This document shows positions 1 through 12,200 of a stretch of 64,000 bases of DNA, piece after piece (the stretch's first letter is position 1; each line of letters begins with the position of its first letter). A program made the position numbers and the translations under genes. The stretch is from Devosia lucknowensis (GTDB lineage Bacteria; Pseudomonadota; Alphaproteobacteria; Rhizobiales; Devosiaceae), in NCBI RefSeq assembly GCF_900177655.1, contig NZ_FXWK01000001.1, forward strand, positions 372,001-436,000, read 5' to 3'. The notes beneath the pieces are model-generated. The model was given only the letters and a program-made list of their open reading frames with translations, searched no databases and was not told the DNA's origin.

Positions 1-48
1 CAGCCGGCCAACGTTCTTGTCGGATATATTCTATCCTGACCGACGTTT

Positions 49-64
49 GCATATCCCGATATGC
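49..64. promoter_or_regulatory. Dyad operator-like site 1 upstream of the adhesin
   Basis: The sequence reads GCATATC-CC-GATATGC, a perfect 7-bp inverted repeat with a 2-bp spacer. With 5 further matching bases on its left flank it recurs in opposite orientation at 102-122 (20 of 21 positions identical over 44-64 versus 102-122). A shorter dyad, GGATA-N5-TATCC, lies just upstream at 22-36. The repeated palindrome in a promoter region suggests binding of a dimeric regulator; which one is unknown. Confidence 0.6.
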
Positions 65-101
65 AGTCACAATTAAGGTTAAGCAAATATTCGCGCGAGT
101 A

Positions 102-117
102 GCATATCGGAATATGC
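102..117. promoter_or_regulatory. Dyad operator-like site 2 upstream of the adhesin
   Basis: This is GCATAT-CGGA-ATATGC, the reverse-oriented near copy of the site at 49-64 with one base changed. The dyad centres are 53 bp apart, close to five helical turns, so two bound dimers would sit on the same face of the DNA. It lies about 20 bp upstream of the best promoter-like sequence for the adhesin gene. Confidence 0.6.
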
Positions 118-136
118 AAACGGCAAGTCGTGCCAA

Positions 137-163
137 TTGTGAGGTCTTCGCGACGACTATATG
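137..163 (+). promoter_or_regulatory. Weak putative promoter of the adhesin gene
   Basis: TTGTGA at 137-142 and TATATG at 158-163 resemble -35 and -10 boxes, but the spacer is only 15 bp. Transcription starting near 170 would give a leader of about 36 nt to the preferred start codon at 206. It is immediately downstream of the paired dyads. Confidence 0.3.
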
Positions 164-205
164 TTCACCCCAAGTTAATAGATGTTGGATGTTGGGGGTA
201 TTGTC

Positions 206-3200
206 ATGGTCGAGAACATTCGGAACTCGGAACTGAACCTGGTCGACGGTCGTGAAGGCCTGGGCGAGGTCACCCTGGTGGCGCAGGCAGAGACCCCCGC
301 GACCGACGCCCCCGCACCCGCACCGGCCGAACAAGGCGCTGAAACCCGTGTCGTGGTGGAAATTCAGGATCAGGTGATCCTGCGCCTGCCGGCCGATGCC
401 AGCGTCGACCAGCCCCGCGTGAACGGCACCGACCTGGAATTCGTCCAGGCGGACGGTTCGGTCATTGTCGTACCAAACGGCGCGATCACCGGCCTCACCA
501 TCTTCATCGGCGACGTGGAAATCCCGCCGCAGACCGTCGCAGCGCTTTTTGAAGCCAATGGCATCCAGGCAGCGGCAGGTCCTGCCGGGGCAGGGGCCCA
601 GAGCTCCGGCGGCAATTTCGAGGTGCCGGTCGGCGGCATCGGCGATGCCTTTGCCATCGGCAGCCTGCTCGATCCAACCGAGCTGTCCTTCTCGGCGCCG
701 CAGCAGCGCGACTTGCTGCCCGGCAACCTGCCGCCGCGCTTCGCCTTCGGCAGCTATGCCTTCAATATTTCGGAAGAAGGTCTGGCATTCGGCCTGGCGG
801 ACGACAATCCGCTCGGCCTCGATACGACAGACAGCACCTTCTATGTGATCGATCTCGGTGCATCCGACCCAGATCGCAATCCGCTGAGCTTCACCCTGAG
901 CGCTCCCACCGAGGGGCTTACCTCGAACGGTGTCGCCATCGAATGGCAGGGTGTCGGCTCCAACCACATGTACGGCACCGTCAACGGCGCCACGGTTATC
1001 GACATCACGATCAGCGGTGGCTCGGGCTTCCTGATCGTGAACCTGCTCCAGCCGCTCGATCATAGCGGCATCAACATCGAAGACGTCCTGCAGCTCGGTT
1101 TCGTCGTGACCGCCAACGACGGGCGCGGCGGCACCGCCACGGCGACCATCACTATCGGCATCGAGGACGACAGCCCGAGATTGGATCAGCAGGAAAGCGT
1201 CGGCGTCGACGAAGACGGCCTGCCCAACGGTGTGGGCAACTGGTGGTCTGACGGGGACAACCCCGGCAAGGCAACCAGCGCCACTGGCTCGCTTGGCATT
1301 CTGTGGGGTGCAGACAATGGCGATATCGACGATACCTTCAACGAGGACGGCAGCTTCGCTCAGGACGGCGGTGGCCGTTCCGTTTACTTCTCGGCCGCTG
1401 ACATCCAGGCCTTCCTGGACAGCTATGGCAATCTGACTTCGGGCGGCAATCCGCTGGTCTTCACGATCACCAGCACCACGATCACGGCAAGCCTCGCCTT
1501 TGGTGACGGCGAGGGTGAAGGTCAGTCCTCCCAGCCGATCTTCAAGATTTCGCTCTCGGACGATGGCGAAGGCGCCTACATGTTCCAGCTGTTCGGGCCG
1601 CTCGATCATGCGCCCAGGGGCGGTCAACCCGGTGAAGGGAATGAAGGCGGCGAAGGCGGTGGCGAGGAAGTCATCCTGCTGCGCATCGAAGGTGAGGGCG
1701 AAGGCGACGGCGAAAGCTACGAGGACGACATTGTCCTCAACGTCGGTTTTACAGCCAAGGACGCCGACGGCGACACCATCGGCGGTACCTTTACGGTCAC
1801 GATCGACGACGATCTGCCGGTCATTCGCTACAACGGCAATCACGACTATGTCCGCATCGTCGACGAAGACGATATCGCCACCAAGCTGTCGCTCGGCACC
1901 AGCCCCAATGACGGCAATGCCGACGGCTCCTACACCGAAAATCCGTACAACAATGAAACCGGTCCTGCGATCATCTATGGCAGCCTGAGCGGTGTCGTGA
2001 ACTTCGGAGCCGACGGCTTCGGCAAGTACGCCATCAATTCCGGCGCAGCCGACAAATTCGAGGCCTATGGTCTGTCTTCGCAGGGTGCGGCGCTATCCTA
2101 CCAGTCTGGTTCAGACGGCGCTTGGGCAACCTTCACGGCGACTGCCGGCGGTCGGACCGTGTTCGAGTTCCGCATCAACCCGGCCGACGGCAAGTATGAA
2201 TTCCGTCTGTTCGACCAGCTCGACCATGACCGCCCCGGCGACGACTGGTACGACGCGCCCACGAGCGCCGACCAGAACTTCGACCTCCAGGATGGCTCGC
2301 CCTTCTGGGACGTGCTCGGTCTCGACTTCGGCTCGATCGTCCGCGCCTATGATGGCGACGGCGACTATGTCGATCTCGTCGGCCAGTTGACGATCAAGGT
2401 CCGCGACGACGTTCCGGAACTGATCAAGGGCCGCCACGAGACCCAGATCGTCGACGAGCAGGAAATCCGCACGGACTGGTCCACCGGCACGCGTCCGGAT
2501 GGCTATCCGGACAATGCCAATGACGGCAATAACTCCTACACAACCGTCGATGGCGGTGCTGCTCGGGTCACCGGCAGCCTCGCACATCTCGTCAGGTCGG
2601 GTGCCGACGAAGCGCTCAAGTTCAGCTTTGTCGATGAGGCGCAGGTTCGTTCGACCCTTGAGAGCCTCGGCTTGAAGTCAGCGGGCGGCGTGCTGAGCTT
2701 CGACGTTCAGGACGGCAATGTCCTCTGGGGCTTCGTGAACAAGGATGGCCCTGGATCTGTTTACAACGAGGGGCAGGACCGTCCTGTCTTCAAGCTGACC
2801 ATCCAGCCGGATGGCAAGTATACGTTCGACCTTATCGATCAGCTCGACCACGACTGGGCAGATGGTGAGAACTTCGATCTTCAGGACAAGATCGCAGGTG
2901 AGTTGTCATCGATCGACTTCGGCTCGGTTATCAAGGCCACCGATCATGACGGCGACAGCGTCGTGCTCAAGGATGCCTTCAGCATCCGCATCAAGGACGA
3001 TGTTCCGGAAGTGAAGGCCGGCCTCGGCCAGGCTTCGCTGTCCGTCGACGAAACCCGCGGCACACAGTCCGACGCGGACGACACCACCAGTGACGCCGTG
3101 AAGGGACTCTTCGCCGGCGTATCCAACAAGGGCACCGACACCGACATGAACCTCGGGCCGCAATTCGCGACTCAAGGCGGCGTGGTCACTGCCAATGTGA

Positions 3201-6200
3201 CGCCGGGTGCTGACGATGTTGTCAGCGTCTCCTGGTCGCTCGCAATCAACGGCGACAACGGCAAGGTGTTCTCAGGCCTTCGTACGACCAACGGCGACAA
3301 GATCTTCCTCAGCCTGGAAGACGGGCTGGTGATCGGTCGCGTCGATCAGAACAACACAGGCCTGGGCCATCCGAGCGAGCCGGCCGCATTCGCCATCCAC
3401 ATCGGTGCCAACGGTACGCTGTCGATGGTTCAATACATGTCCATCCAGCATGCGACAGGCGACCATGACGAATCCGCCGCGCTGATCGGCAATGCCATCA
3501 AGGCCGTTGTCACGGTCACGGATTTCGACGGCGACAAGGACGTGGATTCTGTCAGCATCGGCAACGCTATCTCGTTCCAGGACGACGGCCCGAAGGTCGT
3601 GCGTTTCGAAGCCAAGGATGGCGTCCGACTTGTGCTGGACGAGTCTGTCGGAACGACCGGTTCAACCCAGGACGAAGGCGGCCGGCAGAACAATGACGAG
3701 ACCCTTTTCGGCGCTGCAGACAAAGCAATCGGCTACGCTCGCGTGGCAGGTGCTGACCTGTTCCACGAGACGATCGATGCTGGCGCCGATGGCCTGAAGT
3801 CGAAGGTCTACACGCTGATGCTCAGCGGCGCGGCCCAGAACGGTAAGGTCTACTCCGACTTGACCGATACCGCCTCCGGCCAGAAGATCATTCTCAAGCA
3901 GGTCGGTGCGACCATCGAGGGCGTGACCGAATTTGGAGGTGTCAGGGTATTCACCGTGTCCGTCGGCGCGGATGGTACGGTTTCTGTCAATCAGTTCCGT
4001 GCGATCAAGCATAACGACAACCAAGATCACGACGAAAACGGTTCGGACGCCGAAAAGATTGCCTCCGGCAAACTCTCTCTGAACCTTACGGTAACTGATG
4101 GCGACGGCGACAAGCATGGTGGTTCGTTCGATCTTGGACAGATCATCCGCTTCGAAGATGACGGCCCGTCGGTCGGCAATAACGCGCTGATTTCGCTCGA
4201 AGACGACGATCTCTGGGGTGGTATCGAAGGTGGTACGGGCGACGACATCGCGCCTTTGAACACCACCGGTTTCCTGGCTCATGAGTATGGTTCGGATGGC
4301 GCCGGCTCGGTCCTGCTCGTCAAGCCCGATGCACTCCCGGACGGTTTCGGCTACAATCTCTACAATGGCGACAAGACACTGATCATCACCCAGGGCGGTG
4401 AGCCGGTGATCAAGATCGAAATCACCAACACGGTCACCGGCGCCTATAAGGTGACCCAGCTTGCGGCCATCGATCACCCCTACGGTCAGGACGAGAACAA
4501 CGTCGAATTCTCGCTGAAGTATAAGGTGACTGACGGGGACGGCGACACGGCTATCGGCACGTTCAAGATCAATGTGGACGACGATAGCCCGGTCGCTGAC
4601 ATCGATCTCAATTATGGCGGCAAGCTCGTTCTCGACGAGTCGCTCGGCGGCTCCGGCAACGAGAATGACGAACGGGATGCAACCTGGTCCGATCGTACGC
4701 GCGATCCCTATGCCAGCCAGCAGCTCATCGGTTTTGCCAAGGGCGGCGAAGGAAGCCTCTTCACGCTCAATAACGAAATGGGCGCTGACCGCCCGGGCAG
4801 CGTGACGTTTGCGCTCAAGTTGAGCGCCGGCGCCACTGGCCTGATCGACGCGCAGACCAATAGCGCAGTCCTGCTCAAGATGGTCGGAACGAGCGTCGTC
4901 GGCTATTTCGTCAGCGGTGGAAACGACATTCCAGTCTTCTCCATCTCGGTGGATGCCAACGATGGCGATGTGCGCGTCTTCCAGTACCGTGCGCTCGAAC
5001 ACAATGACAGCACGGACCACGACGAGGCCAACTCGCCCGAAGTGCTGGCCTACAACCTCGTCAAGCTCGAGGTCACGGTTACCGATCACGACGGTGACAG
5101 CGACAGCGACAGCATCGACCTGGGTGGCCGCATCAAATTCGAGGACGACGGTCCGTCCGTCGGCATCGTCGCCAAGTCCAGCGCCGCCATTGTGCTCGAC
5201 GAATCCGTCGGCACGACCGGCTCGGTCCAGGACGAAGGCGGGCGCCAGAACAATGACGAGACCCTTGAAGGGGCAGCGCAGGGCGCCATCGGCTTCGGCA
5301 AGATCGCTGCCGCTGACCTGTTCACGGTGGCTGTCGATGCCGGGACCGATGGTCTGGCATCGCAGGTCTACACTCTGGTTATCGACAATGAGCGGTCCGG
5401 CCTTTTCGACACCGCAACCAAGAGCCAGATCAAGCTGAGCTGCGAAGACGGTGTGGTCGTCGGCAAAAGCGAAATCGGTGGGCACACTGTGTTCACCATC
5501 GCGGTGGCGGCCGACGGTTCGGTCACCGTCAACCAGTTCCGCGCCATCGTGCACGACGACAAGACCGATCATGACGAGCATAACGACGCCAACGACGGCA
5601 ATCTTGCCACCGGCATCGAAAACCTTGCCGGCAAGATTTCGCTCAAAGTCACCGTCACCGACGGCGATGGCGACAAAGCCTCGGATTCCATCAACCTGGG
5701 CAAGCTGATCTCGTTCGAAGACGACGGCCCGTCGATCTCGGTGGCACCGGTGAGCGGCCTGAGCAACGGCCTGTTCTTCGACGGCTTCACCGCAAACAAC
5801 AACCAGTGGGGACAAGGCAGCGGCTACACGTCTGGCACCGCTGGCAACTGGACGATTACTTCTTCATCGAACGGCGGCACCTATTCGACCGAGCTGCAGC
5901 GCGTCGGTGACGGCTACCGCGGTGCGAACAGCCCGACCAACAGCGTCATGGTCGACATGGAAGCCTCGCCGGGCAATGTGGCGATCAGCCAGCAGATCAA
6001 CGGCCTCGTGGCCAACGAAGTCTACCGCTTGAGCTTCGAAATCGGCGAAGCGTCTGACGCGGTCGCCGGCAGCGCCAAGCTCGAAGTGTTCTGGAACGGC
6101 GTTTCGGTCGGCACTTGGGATCCAAACGGCGGCGATATGCAGACGATCGTGCTGAACCTGGTTGCCCAGGCCGGCCCGAACACGCTGACCTTCCAGGAAA

Positions 6201-9200
6201 TCGGTACCTCCGGCGACAATACCGGCACGTTCCTGGCCAACGTCCAGATTAACGACCTGATCATAATCGATGAGTCCGCCAGCATTCAGGCAGACTCCGA
6301 TGAGGTGGCGGCCGCGGCCGTGCAGAACCTGTTCTCGGGCCTTGTCGTCGGCATCGATCTCAACATGCAGGCCCAGTATGCCCAGGGCACGGGCGCCGTT
6401 GTCGCCTCGAGCGTGGACTACGGCGCTGACGGCAAGGGTGCTGAACTGGCCTATGCCTTCAGCATCGTCGCTGGCGCCACCACGTTGAAGACCACCGAGG
6501 GGCAGGTCATTTCTCTGACCCTCGATGGTGAGGGCCGCGTCGTCGGTATTTACGATGACGCCGGCACCAGCAAGGTAGCTTTCGCGCTGCATATCGGTAG
6601 CGGCACTGGTGTTGTCACCGTGGCCCAGTTCGTTTCGCTCGAACACCCGGTCGGTGGCAGCAGTCACGACGAGGGTCTGTACCTGCCGCCGGGTTCGGTG
6701 CGCGTGAGCGTCACCGCGACCGACGGCGACGGCGACAAGGCAACCGCGTCCAGCGATATCACCCAGCTGATCCGCTTCGAGGACGACGGCCCGAGCATCA
6801 CCGGCATCACTGCCGACAAGTTTGGCGCAGAACTGATCCAGAATGGCAGCTTCGAAAACCCGGCCAATGTGCCTGGCGGCTGGCAGTTGTTCACCTCGAT
6901 CGAAGGCTGGAACAGCAATGGCGGCGTGCCATTCGAAATCCAGAGCAATGGCGCTGGTGGCCTTTCGGGCGCCAACGGCACGGCAAACCTCGTTGAACTG
7001 GACTCCGACCAGGACAGCGGCAAAACGGCGACCAACTCCACGATCGCCCAGACCATCACCACCGTTGCGGGACAGACCTATTCCCTGACGTTCCACTACG
7101 CAGCGCGTCCTGGCCACGCCGCCGATAACGGCATGACGGTGACCGTTAATGGCCAGAGCGTTTTCGTCCTCGATCCCGATGCCGACAAGGGCAACGGCTG
7201 GCAGGCCGTGACGGTGACCTTCACCGCAACCAGTGCATCGACGACGATTGCCTTCACCGGCACGGGCACTGCGGACGAATATGGCATTCTGCTCGACGAA
7301 GTGAGCGTCAAGCAGGTCCTCAACGGCCTCGACGACGACAGCCAGCTGCACGGCATTGCCGGTGGGCCGGGCGACGATGCCAACGGCAATATCGCGACCG
7401 GCAAGATCAACTTCGACGCCGGCGCCGATGGCCTCAAGTCCATCGTGGCCACGGGCGTGGCAGGGTTGAAGGCCATCCTAGTCGGCGAGAACGGCATCGG
7501 CACGCAGTATGACGTGGCGCAGACCTGGGAGCCGAACGGCAAGGGCGGCATGCTGGTCGGTACCATCGACACCAATGGCGCCGCAGAAGGCGGCGTCATC
7601 CAGGTCTATACCCTCGCCATCGATGCCAGCGGCAATTACACGCTGACCATCCTGCGCCCCTTGGTGCATCCGATCACCGATAACCCCGCGACTGCGGATA
7701 TCGAGACCGCTTTCGAGGACAACCTCGATCTCAACTTCGGCTTCACCATCACCGATGGCGATGGCGATACCATCTCGGGCGAACTCAAGTTCAACGTTGA
7801 CGACGACACGCCGGTATTCGGGGGCGATGGCATTGCCAATGCCCAGGTCAACGCCCTTAACTCGGCGGTATCGGGCGCGCTGAATATCGCATTCGGCGCC
7901 GACGGCCAGCACGCCACGAACGGCCTCCGGATCACCGGCTGGCCGCAGATCGACGGCATCGACGCCACATTGAGCGAAAATGGTCGTATGCTCGTTGGTA
8001 AGGTCGGAAACACTGTTGTCTACGAGCTTACCCTCAACAGCAACGGCACATACTCCTTCGTCCAGAAAGCGCCGATCGGTCTGGATACGACAGTCCTGCA
8101 CGACACCTCGCTGCAGGGCGGCTTCGGCCCGACGGCTACCAAGGACTTCGGTTCGTTCATGCTCGAAGGAATTTCTGGTCCGCTCAATGGGTCGGGCCAG
8201 GGCGTCGGCGTTGCAAACAACGGCATCGAGAACGGCGAAAAGCTCGCCGTCGTCTTCGACGACGCGATGACATCCGCCAAGATCGGTGTCGATCACATCG
8301 GAAACGGCACGATGCGCATCGATTGGGTGGCCAAGGATGCCAATGGGCAGACCGTCGGCTCTGGATCGACCGCGACGTTCAACGCCGACGGCACGCTCAA
8401 CATTCAGAATGCTGCTGCTTTCGTTCGGCTTGAGCTGACGGGTGTCTGGGTCTCTGGCCCGAACGCCAACTCCACCCAATTCCGCATCGACAGCATCGGT
8501 GGCACCGCCCAGAACGCGATCGATATCGACGCACTGACGTTTGAAGTATCTGCAAAGGATGGCGACGGCGACCGTGTCAGCGACACGTTCACGGTGGCAC
8601 TGGAAAGCAATACAGCACCAACCATCTCCCTCGGGACCAATGACAATGAGGTGCTCGAATCCGGCCTCTCAGGCGGCTCCACCGCTGGCACGGGTCACAC
8701 CGCCACCGGCACTTTCACCATCGGTGATCAGGATGGACTGGGCGACGTGGTGAACGTGACGGTCAACGGTCAGACCGCTCAGCTGAATGCACTTGTGGGG
8801 AAGGTCTTCACCTCGCAGCTCGGTGAATTCAAGGTCACCTCCTACAACGCGACAACGGGGGTCGCGGAATATATCTACACCCTCACCAAGGTGACGACCG
8901 ATGTGGACGGCATTGCGGAAACGGACAGCTTCGATCTGACGGTTTCCGATGGCACCCTGTCCTCCGCTCCGGCGACCATCACGATCGAGATCGTGGACGA
9001 CAAGCCCACGGCAAATAATGATGCAACGTCCATTTCTGAGGATGGCACCTCCGTCTCGGGCAACGTTCTCAACAATGACGTTGGCGGTGCGGATGGCGGT
9101 AAGACTGTCATTACTGCAGGCAGTGTCTCGGGGGCGTACGGTACGCTACAGCTCAATGCTGACGGCACCTACACGTACACCTTGAAGACAGATGCGACGA

Positions 9201-12200
9201 CCAAGGCTACCTTGCAAAGCCTGGTTCCCGGACAGACTCTGGTCGAAGAATTCCAGTACACCATGCAGGATGCAGACGGAGATCCATCCTCGGCCCAGCT
9301 CACCGTGACCATCAACGGCGAAAACGACGGCGTCAGCATCACCAATCTTACGCCCGGAGCCAATGGCGGCGACGCGATTGTGGATGAGGACGATCTGCTG
9401 GCTTCACGCGGTAACGGCGAGAGCGAAGGGTCAGATACGAGCAAGCAGCCGACCACTGTCGACGGCGACTTCACGGTATCTGCTCCAGACGGCATCGCTT
9501 CGCTGGCCATCGGCGGACAGGCTGTGATTACCAATGGTGTGTTCACCTCGGCCACCATCACCTCTGCGCTGGGTAACACTCTGAAGGTCACCGGCTATGA
9601 CGCCTCGACCGGTGTTGTCACTTACAAGTACACGCTCAACGACAATGAAGCGCATCCGACCGGCGCCGGCGAAAACCTGTTGTTCGACGATTTTTCCGTG
9701 GTCCTCAAAGACGACAACAACGACACGGTAAGCACCACCCTTTCGGTCAAGATCGTCGACGACGTGCCGCTTGCGAACGCAGACGTCGCTTCTGTCGTTG
9801 AAGGCGGTACAGTCAGCGGAAACGTGCTGACCGATGGTACGCCTGATATCTTTGGCGCCGACGGCGCAGCCACCGCAGGCGGGGTGCTCGGCGTCGCGAC
9901 CGGTTCAGATACCGGCGTCACCGCCAATGGCAACCTTGGCGGCACCGGTATTGTTGGCACTTATGGCCAGCTGACCCTGAACGCCGATGGCAGCTACAGC
10001 TACAAGGCCAATCCAAATTCGGTAATGCCCGCAGGGGCGGTGGACCACTTCGTCTACTCAATCATGGACGCCGATGGCGACATTTCGACGACGACGCTAA
10101 CAATCAATGTGGCGGACTCGGGTCTCGCGGCGGCCAACGAAGACGTGTCGGTAAACGAAGCAGCTCTTCCTACTGGCAGCAATCCTGCTCTGAGCGAGAC
10201 CATCAGCGGCAACTTGAGCGATAATGTCACCGGTGGTTCTGGTGCCAAGACTTTCGCACTCGATGGCAACGGCGCGGGCTCAAACGGCAACCTGACGCTC
10301 AACAGCGATGGGACGTGGCACTATACGCTGACCTCTCCCGTCACCACCACGCCCAACGCGAACGATGGTACTCAGAAGGCCAACAACGTCGAGACGTTCA
10401 CCTACACGGTAACGGACGCATATGGAAATACGGCCCAGAACACGATCACCATCGACATCATCGATGACGTTCCGGTGGCGAACAAGGACGCAAATACCCT
10501 GACCGTCTATGTCGACGACCTCGCCGTGGCCAATGTGATCGCGGAATGGACCGGCCTCTCTGGCGGGACCAGCGTGAAGTATTACGACCGCGATGGCGAC
10601 GGCAAGAATGACGAGGTGCGTTGGGGTGGCGGCGGACAACAGTCAGGCTACGGATTTGTCGATAACTCGCCTGCCAGCCTCAATGACTTGCTGACCGACA
10701 AGCTGTTCTCGCTGGGCAAATTTACTCACTATAACCAGACCATCGACGCTGGTACGTCGATCTCGGGTGCCACGCTCAAGGTGAACTTCACGGTCCTGAT
10801 AAATGGTGTCCCGCGCATCGTTGGGCCGATTACACTGACTTTTGCCCACAATGAGACCCCGAATGACTCCAGCGATCCATGGGTCAATGCGGACATCGTT
10901 TCGATTTCTTCGACGACGTCGACCATTACGATAGATGGTCAGGACTACACGCTCGATGTCCGTGGGTTCACCAATCAGCAGGGAGAAGTGGTCAATTCCG
11001 TCAAGACCCTAGAAGGCCAGGCCAACAACTTCGATCTGATGGTGCGTCTGGTATCATCGGCATCGGCGGACCATAAGGTCACCGGCGACGTTCTCGCCAA
11101 CGATCTGGCGGGCGCGGACGGCGGTCTGGCAGTGATCGGCGTAAAATTTGGCGCAAACAGCGACACCAACCCTGCCAACGGCTTCGCCGTGAACGGGACT
11201 TACGGAAAACTCGTCCTCAACGCCGATGGGACCTACACCTACACCTTGACTGCTGACGGCGCGAGCCTGCCGGCAAACGCGTCGGAAACATTCACTTACT
11301 CGGTGCGTGATGGCGACGGCGACATCAAGGCTGCAGATCTTGTCATCAAGCTCAATTCGCAGCCGAGCCAGGTCCTTTCCATCGCTGGAGTGGATACGAC
11401 TGTCGAGGAAGGCGATTACGCCGTCTTCAAGCTGGGTTTCTCGACGGCAATCACCGAAACGATCGCTCTCGACCTGTCGGTTCTGCACGGTACGACGGTT
11501 TCCGCAGATATCGGTGGCTATCAGCTGTCGCTCGACAATGGCGCCAACTGGACTTCGGTCTCGGGCAGTGGCATCACCATTCCATCCGGCACCAATGCGA
11601 ACCATGTTCTGGTACGCGTTGCCACAGTGGACGACGCCCATGTCGAGAATGACGAGTCCTTCGTCCTCAAGGCAGCCGTAACCTCTGGCAACACATGGAA
11701 CTCGTCGGTATCCGGCTCGGCGACGATCCTGGACAACGACAATTTCGCCCCGGTGGCGGGTGCGGACAACATCATCACCAATGCCGGCATCGGCAACGCC
11801 TTCAAGGTTCCTGAATGGGCCCTGCTGCTGAATGATACGGATGCCAATGGCGATCTTCTCGGTATCTCAGGCACGTCCGGCCTCAATGGCCTGACCGCAA
11901 GCCTGACGACAAATCCTGGCTCGGTCACGATCAACAGCAACAGCCCAAGCGGCAGCTTCGATTATGAAGTGACGGACGGCAAGCTAGTGTCGAATGGCCA
12001 CACAAGTGTTACTCAGGATATACTTGGAGCAATCGACGGTACTGACGGTGATGACATCATCATTGCCGGCGCATGGACAGGCAAGCAGACGTCCATTCTG
12101 ACTTTTGCATCCAGCTATGACGTCGGTGATAAAGTCTCCATCACTGTAGATGGGCGAACGTTCACGCACACGGTTGCGGTCAACAAACAAACTGGCGAGC

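Noticed and set aside
3662..5815. A 717-codon open frame on the minus strand inside the adhesin gene, and a 495-codon one at 5864-7351
   Set aside because: They are antisense to repetitive high-GC coding DNA, show no family motif, and their repeats mirror the adhesin repeats.
1160..7800. Regular DNA periodicity that could suggest a CRISPR or satellite array
   Set aside because: The period (~580 bp) is in frame and encodes protein repeats with variable DNA sequence.
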